A stretch of 64,000 bases of DNA, from the NCBI GenBank assembly GCA_011319805.1, contig SJRY01000236.1:1-64000 (forward strand), in the 5' to 3' direction. Shown in pieces: positions 59,601 to 64,000 of this stretch (its first letter is position 1; each line of letters begins with the position of its first letter). The DNA comes from Macrocybe gigantea (lineage: Eukaryota; Basidiomycota; Agaricomycetes; Agaricales; Callistosporiaceae). A program made the translations under genes and the position numbers. Below the pieces are notes generated by a model. It was not told where the DNA came from. It made no database searches and worked only from the letters and a program-made list of their open reading frames with translations.

Positions 59601-59907
59601 TGTCCTGTGTAATCGACTATTTGTACCACCACCACCGCCACAGCTGAATACCACAGTGTCAAATCCATCGCCAACGCCTCTGCCGGGACCTTACCTGCAC
59701 CAACCACCTCACCAACGGGTGTTCGCCCACTCAGACGACGCGTCGTACTTAAATGGCGCACCGCAAAGCGATGAAATGGACGAGCGTAACGATGACATTG
59801 ACGACGATACCAGGCAGAGGATGATTGAGGAGGAGATGAGTAGGAGGGATGTGTCCATAGTCACTACGATACCCAAACGTAAACTCTGGATCACCAATCC
59901 GTCATAA
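56655..59907 (+). CDS. Kelch-repeat membrane protein of unknown function
   Basis: ATG 56655 gives a signal peptide (ALLLSFLIFILLVNAQ). Kelch blades follow: PAPPLKDAAIGYDEN, SRSLIIFGGESANG, LNLDTLTWSVPSPPLN, HGFVVMGGKGSDGKPLSDVW, YDFINQFWSQVVISPGGPSP, TLYYVGGFDGSHSLSLSDVW, later VFGGRDSSGKVLSEVWLL: the GG and W positions mark a beta-propeller. A Ser/Thr-rich stalk leads to membrane helices (ISLIIFQPIFILYRIL; IFAAVVLAAYVLGVAGVAIA; AGLIFFLCMYGLLPGLLII), a disordered loop, two more helices (IVLIHLLIQICVLALCILTL; FFAVFLAWSAAFYIAMFV) and an acidic tail. So a lumenal or extracellular propeller sits on five helices. Several introns of 50-100 bases. Near 57,641-57,650 the frame must shift by one base (missing base type). 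The function is unknown. Confidence 0.75.
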
Positions 59908-60219
59908 ATACGATATTTTTATTCTTACCTTCTCTCTGTCGCTCGACATCGGTTTTATTTTTCCCGGAGAGACTGTAGCTAGTTGGATTATCACGGCCGC
60001 GACGAATCAAAAATGAATAGGAAAGAAAGGACGGATGCGAGTATGTTAATTAAGAATGAACGATAATTGATATTGCAAAACTTGGTAGTCCTTGAAACAG
60101 CTAAAAACCAAAGATGAAAGGAGCAACATGATAATCATATTCACATTCGCCGGAGAAACGGAAAAAACTGCAGGCCTGTGCAACGTGTACGCCCGAGCTC
60201 GACTTGTTCGTTCATCAGC
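59908..60219. other. Convergent intergenic region
   Basis: AT-rich, 3' flank of the Kelch gene and of the next gene. A plus ORF from 60,092 is antisense to the Gln-rich gene end and is not supported. Confidence 0.5.
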
Positions 60220-63098
60220 CTATAACCCCCCTTCGACGGCTACGTCACGCCTCCATTTATCAACACGTCCGAATTTGGATTCGTCCTGCATGGGAGGCGG
60301 CGTTGAAGGCATTGTCAAAGACGGCTGCACCATGACTGGCATCATCGGAGACGGTCCATAGAAAGGTGCGCCGACTAGTGATGGAGCAGGGAAAAACATG
60401 GAATTATGCATCTGAGCCTGCAACATCATTTGCTGCTGTTGCTGCTGTTGTTGAGTCAGGAACTGCAATTGCTGCGTCTTTCGACGCTGTTCCGGATGGA
60501 AAGCGAGCGGCTGATCATCGTCATCCTCGTCTGCTGATGAGGGCATTCTTCGAGAACCGACTCTCAAACCAAGAGGCTTATCATCTTCTTCGTCGTCAGC
60601 ATTAGCCGGGCGCCTGGAAGCTCCTAATCGGATGCAAGTGGCTTTTCCCGGAGAAAGACGGAGAGCGGCCTTTCATCATCGGAATCGTGGTCGAATAGAT
60701 GTGTACCGCTCCTGAGAGCACGATCAAAAGCAAGTGACAAAGGTACGTCCTCATCATCGTGGGCTGCTGGCCGAGGCGGCTGCTTGGGACGCTTTGAATC
60801 AAATACCTTCGAACGGTGAGTCTCGTCTTCCTCGTCGGATGATCCGGCAAACCAGTTCGGGTCGTCTACTGGCTCTCCAGAATTACGCGGTAGTTCAGCT
60901 TCTTCGTCATCGCTATCATCGCTTTCAGCACCATCAGCATCCCCTCCTCGTTGAGGCGGTGGCCGCCCTCGGGGCGCTCTCTGTATGTCAGGAAGAACGG
61001 GAGGCTCTACTGACACTCTTGGTTGAGCGGGCGCCTCATCTTGACTTCCAACTGTGCCGTGTCGTCAGCGGCTTGGTTCTTCCGCTTCTTTGTCTTCGCT
61101 TTCTTCTCTTCTTCTTCTTCCTTTCGCTTTCGCTCTTTTGCCTCAATCTTCTCTTGCGCTTCAATTTGCGAAGCTTCGCCATCTCGCGCTCCCACAACTT
61201 GTCTACTCCGAAGACGGAGCGCGTTGGGGTAATGGAGAGGTTTTGATAGGTAAAACCTTGTCGTTCTCGTCGTCGAAATTCAATAGGGGTTTGGCATTCA
61301 AGGATAATCTCCGACTCAGTGGTCGGGAGCCTTGAAGGCCATACGAGCTCGTCCTCTGGTTCGTTGGACGAGTGTTCAATGATTCTGGGTCAATGAGAGT
61401 ACTTGAACGAGTCTGGCCCGCGACATCATCGAAGGCCGTTGATCACCGGTGAAGACCCTAAAGGGCAAATCAACAGATGCACAAAAGAGTAAAGATGCGC
61501 TCCTCACCGTTGCTTGTTGCGCATCTCTGCTTTCCGTTCTTCTAAATTATCTATGAGGCTCTTCCCAAACAGTTTGCCTGCGGGCCGTCCAGTTTTGCCG
61601 GTATCTCCAAGACCTGAGCCAGACAAGGGCGGCTCATCTGTTACGGGCGTATCGAATAGAGCTTGTTCACCGTCTTGAGTGGCACGTGGTATATCAGTTC
61701 CGTATATTCTTCGGGAGACAGCGTATTGCGGAACGTCATCTGCGACAACGAGAGTGTCATGGACGGATTAGGGATAAATGAATTTGAAGCAACTGGAGGC
61801 GTGTTCGGCGGGTTCTGTAAGGTTGAAAATGTAGACGAAAGCCGACGGCTAGTACGAGCACCAGGAGGCAAAGGCGGGCCATCAGTAGAGAGTTGGAACC
61901 CGTCCCTCACTTTCTCATCAGCCGTGGGTGGTGGAGGGGCGACAGTCTGCAAAGGACTGGGCATGACAAGAACCTTTGGGCGTAGCAACTCGAGAGTTGT
62001 AGAAAAGCGCGATGTACGATCATGATCAGCGTGACCTGTCGCAACCGAAAAGCATCATTGTTTCCAAGCATCCGAGAAGATTCAAAGGACGTCGTTCTTG
62101 CGTGGGCGGCTGCCTTGGGATCAAAGCGCGATGCACGCGATGGGGGACGGACAGCAAAGGGATTGTCTTCAGTCAATAGCGCAGTGGCTAATGTACCGTT
62201 TGAAATCGTGCGTACACGACCGGTTTTGCCGAATCCTCAAAGTCAACGTCACCGAATTGCTGCTTCAATTGTTCAGGAATACCGTCATCAACGTCCCTTT
62301 GGACTTCGCCCGACGTCACCCTGTTATTCGAAGAAGCTGGAAAGGGTATGAATTGGGGGGTTGAGAGGGCGAGGGATAGAGCACGACGCCGTTGAGACGA
62401 GACGTGTGCTAATTCTGCCTGGTTATCAAGAGCTGAACCCAGAGATCGACGCCGGTCTCGAGGTAAAGCTTTGAAATTCGGATGTTCAAGACCCGCGGCC
62501 GCAAATTCTAAAGCCCCACCCAGGCTCGCGGACCGCGATGTGCTGATGGCCCGTTTATAAGGGACTGTTGTTAATTCCCTATCGATCGAAACTCGGTGAG
62601 ATGGAACGGATGGCGCACTACGCTGGGCCGCCCCATCGTTGGCCTTCATTTTCCCTTTACTGGACTTCGACGACTTATCCTTTGGCATAAAGGCGTCCAA
62701 ACCCCACGACGTCAAGTCCACCTCTATTTCATCCTCCTCAACCCCAGTCTCCGAGTCGGGGGTCGTCATCGCCAAACGGATTGCGCAAGGCATCTATGGA
62801 AGCCCTTGACTCCCTGGACGACATGCAGCAGATTCACGCCGCACGGTACTCCCGCTATCGAAGGGCTCTAGACTCTTATGAGATACTGTTCGAGGACGGG
62901 TTCCGAGGTTGCGGCGTAAATGGGCAAAGATGGCGCTGTCATGGGCGGAGCGCTTCGGCGCATCTGGATTGTCTGGATCATTGTCGTATTCTGCAATAAC
63001 ACGGTGATTCATGATTTACATACAGGAGTATGACTGTCGGATAGGGACGCACCAAGAAGTGCCGCGGCGAGCTGCAATCGAGAGAATCCTATAGCCAT
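60220..63098 (-). CDS. Large disordered protein with coiled coil and Gln-rich tail
   Basis: I know no function for it. ATG 63098 gives MAIGFSRLQLAAALLG, then EYDNDPDNPDAPKRSAHDSA, RNLGTRPRTVSHKSLEPFDS, DALRNPFGDDDPRLGDWG, EIEVDLTSWGLDAFMPKDKS and Ser/Pro/Arg-rich stretches. A conserved-looking part is RSVFGVDKLWEREMAKLR, leading into a basic-acidic coiled coil (KIEAKERKRKEEEEEKKAKT). The end has repeated acidic motifs around DDQPLAFHPEQ and DDEDVPLSLAFD, a Gln run (about 60,430), Met/Pro-rich sequence and a last block GRVDKWRRDVAVEG. Frame changes without introns occur near 62,742-62,745 (a run of four C, one too many on my reading) and near 61,190. It could be two genes; the shared style of the sequence and the direction make one gene more likely. 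Cytosolic, as far as visible. Confidence 0.55.
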
Positions 63099-63326
63099 GT
63101 GTTGGAAGATGACATGGAAGGTCTAGATACAGAAAAAAGTAGGCGCCTAGGAACTACGCCTTGAGGTTGGGGAGGAGGTAGTTGTGGGAGCACCACTTGG
63201 CAAGCGTTGATGGAACCGGATCCGCCTCCCTTCAGCACGTGATCAAAAAGGTGAATTTCACACATTTCAACAAATCCCATGTATTGTTGTCAATTACATA
63301 AATAAATGTGACAGTATCTTGGTATC

Positions 63327-64000
63327 TTAGAGCTCATCATGTTGAGGAACAGGGTTATCATCGTCGTCGATCTCCTCCATTTCAATTGACACCTGAATGA
63401 AAAATAATGTATCATGTGAGAATGTCAGAGTATAAGAAGCTTACATGTTCCCTCATGTGCTCTGGCACGATCACCTTTGCTTTTCCATCATCATCTTCGT
63501 CCAGCGGAATTTCGGGAGGTTGTTCTTCCTCTTCTACTGGCAGTCTGGGATCAACCGGAGGTGCCGGTGTGACCTCAGTGTCAGTAGGAGCTGTTTCGCT
63601 TACACCAAGTGATCGCCTCAGGACACGATCAACTCGTGCGAAGAATCTGAGAGATGCTCAGCCGGTACGTCCTAGTGTCCGACGGAATGGAAACTTACTC
63701 GTTGTTATCCGGGACCTCGAATCCAGACCGGACGAGAGCACCATCGATTAAGATGGAAGCGACTTCCTTCAGTTCGTCCTCTGCCTCAAGATCTTTTTCC
63801 TCCTCTTCCGAAGGCAGTTCTTTCACGCGACGGAGGAGACCCTCGATGAGAGGGGAACGAGGATTAATTTCCAATAGTTTGGCCTTCTTGGCAAATTCAT
63901 GTAGGATTCCTCCTCTGTGATTTTTAGCGTTGGACGCACCTACCAAACAAGTGGTTAAAATGCGTAGAAGGGACTTCGCAGCTTCACTCACTCATCATCT
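63327..64000 (-). CDS. 3' end of ER Hsp90 (endoplasmin/GRP94-like), runs off the right edge
   Basis: Endoplasmin folds client proteins in the ER lumen. The visible C-terminal part reads LLEINPRSPLIEGLLRRVKE, EDELKEVASILIDGALVRSG, FEVPDNNE and, across an intron (about 63,647-63,698), FFARVDRVLRRSLGVSETAP, TDTEVTPAPPVDPRLPVEEE, then a second intron (about 63,395-63,444), VSIEMEEIDDDD and the end QHDEL before the stop at 63,327. HDEL is an ER retrieval signal, which separates it from cytosolic Hsp90 (ending in EEVD). The N-terminal ATPase domain lies outside the window. At the extreme left end of the gene (right edge of the window) the exon border near 63,940 is uncertain. Confidence 0.85.

Noticed and set aside
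1..64000. tRNA or rRNA genes
   Set aside because: I saw no cloverleaf-like segment with intact A and B boxes and no rRNA sequence; a covariance search could still find one.

Overview
The window is nuclear DNA of a filamentous basidiomycete, most likely an agaricomycete. The genes are dense, on both strands, and cut by many introns of about 45-60 bases with GT-AG (rarely GC-AG) ends. The best matches I recognise are basidiomycete-type proteins: a Plavaka transposase, a DUF6698 protein, an Spt5-like paralogue, a GATA finger of the mushroom type, a GPI-type chitin deacetylase and an ER Hsp90 ending in HDEL. All identifications come from reading translations and splice sites by eye; no database search was run.

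Layout. Bases 1 to about 15,500 form an accessory, transposon-rich island: the end of an unknown gene (minus), a DUF6698 gene with a broken frame (minus), an Spt5-like gene (minus), a perfect 97-base inverted repeat, a small ORF, an apparently intact 11-exon Plavaka transposase of 1,288 codons (plus), a GC-rich GATA-finger gene built on degenerate peptide repeats (plus), a sharply AT-rich segment, and an acetoacetyl-CoA synthetase gene that lost its 3' part exactly where the AT-rich segment begins (minus). From about 16,000 to the right edge the content is ordinary host genes: endopolyphosphatase, an RFX transcription factor, Bfr1, Nhp2, a JMJD7-like hydroxylase, Elg1/ATAD5, a bHLH factor, TFIIF alpha, chitin deacetylase, a GCK-type kinase, ribosomal protein L35, His6, hydroxyacid-oxoacid transhydrogenase, a membrane-anchored aspartic protease, a PPR protein, a small secreted protein, Ost1, mitochondrial uL22, Yos1, a GILT-like protein, a Mix23-like protein, a Kelch membrane protein, a disordered protein and the 3' end of an ER Hsp90.

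The host genes do not form one pathway. Loose themes are transcription (Spt5-like, RFX, bHLH, TFIIF, GATA), RNA and ribosome work (Nhp2, L35, uL22m, Bfr1, PPR), and the secretory route (Ost1, Yos1, GRP94-like Hsp90, GILT-like, aspartic protease). Several pairs are divergent with 130-220 bases between start codons (JMJD7-like/Elg1, transhydrogenase/protease, PPR/secreted protein, uL22m/Yos1).

A pattern that affects the whole annotation: about a dozen otherwise convincing genes change reading frame once, with no possible intron, nearly always as if one base were missing and often in a short homopolymer. Essential genes are among them, so residual assembly indels are a better explanation than mass gene decay. 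The 3' truncation of the acetoacetyl-CoA synthetase is different and looks real.
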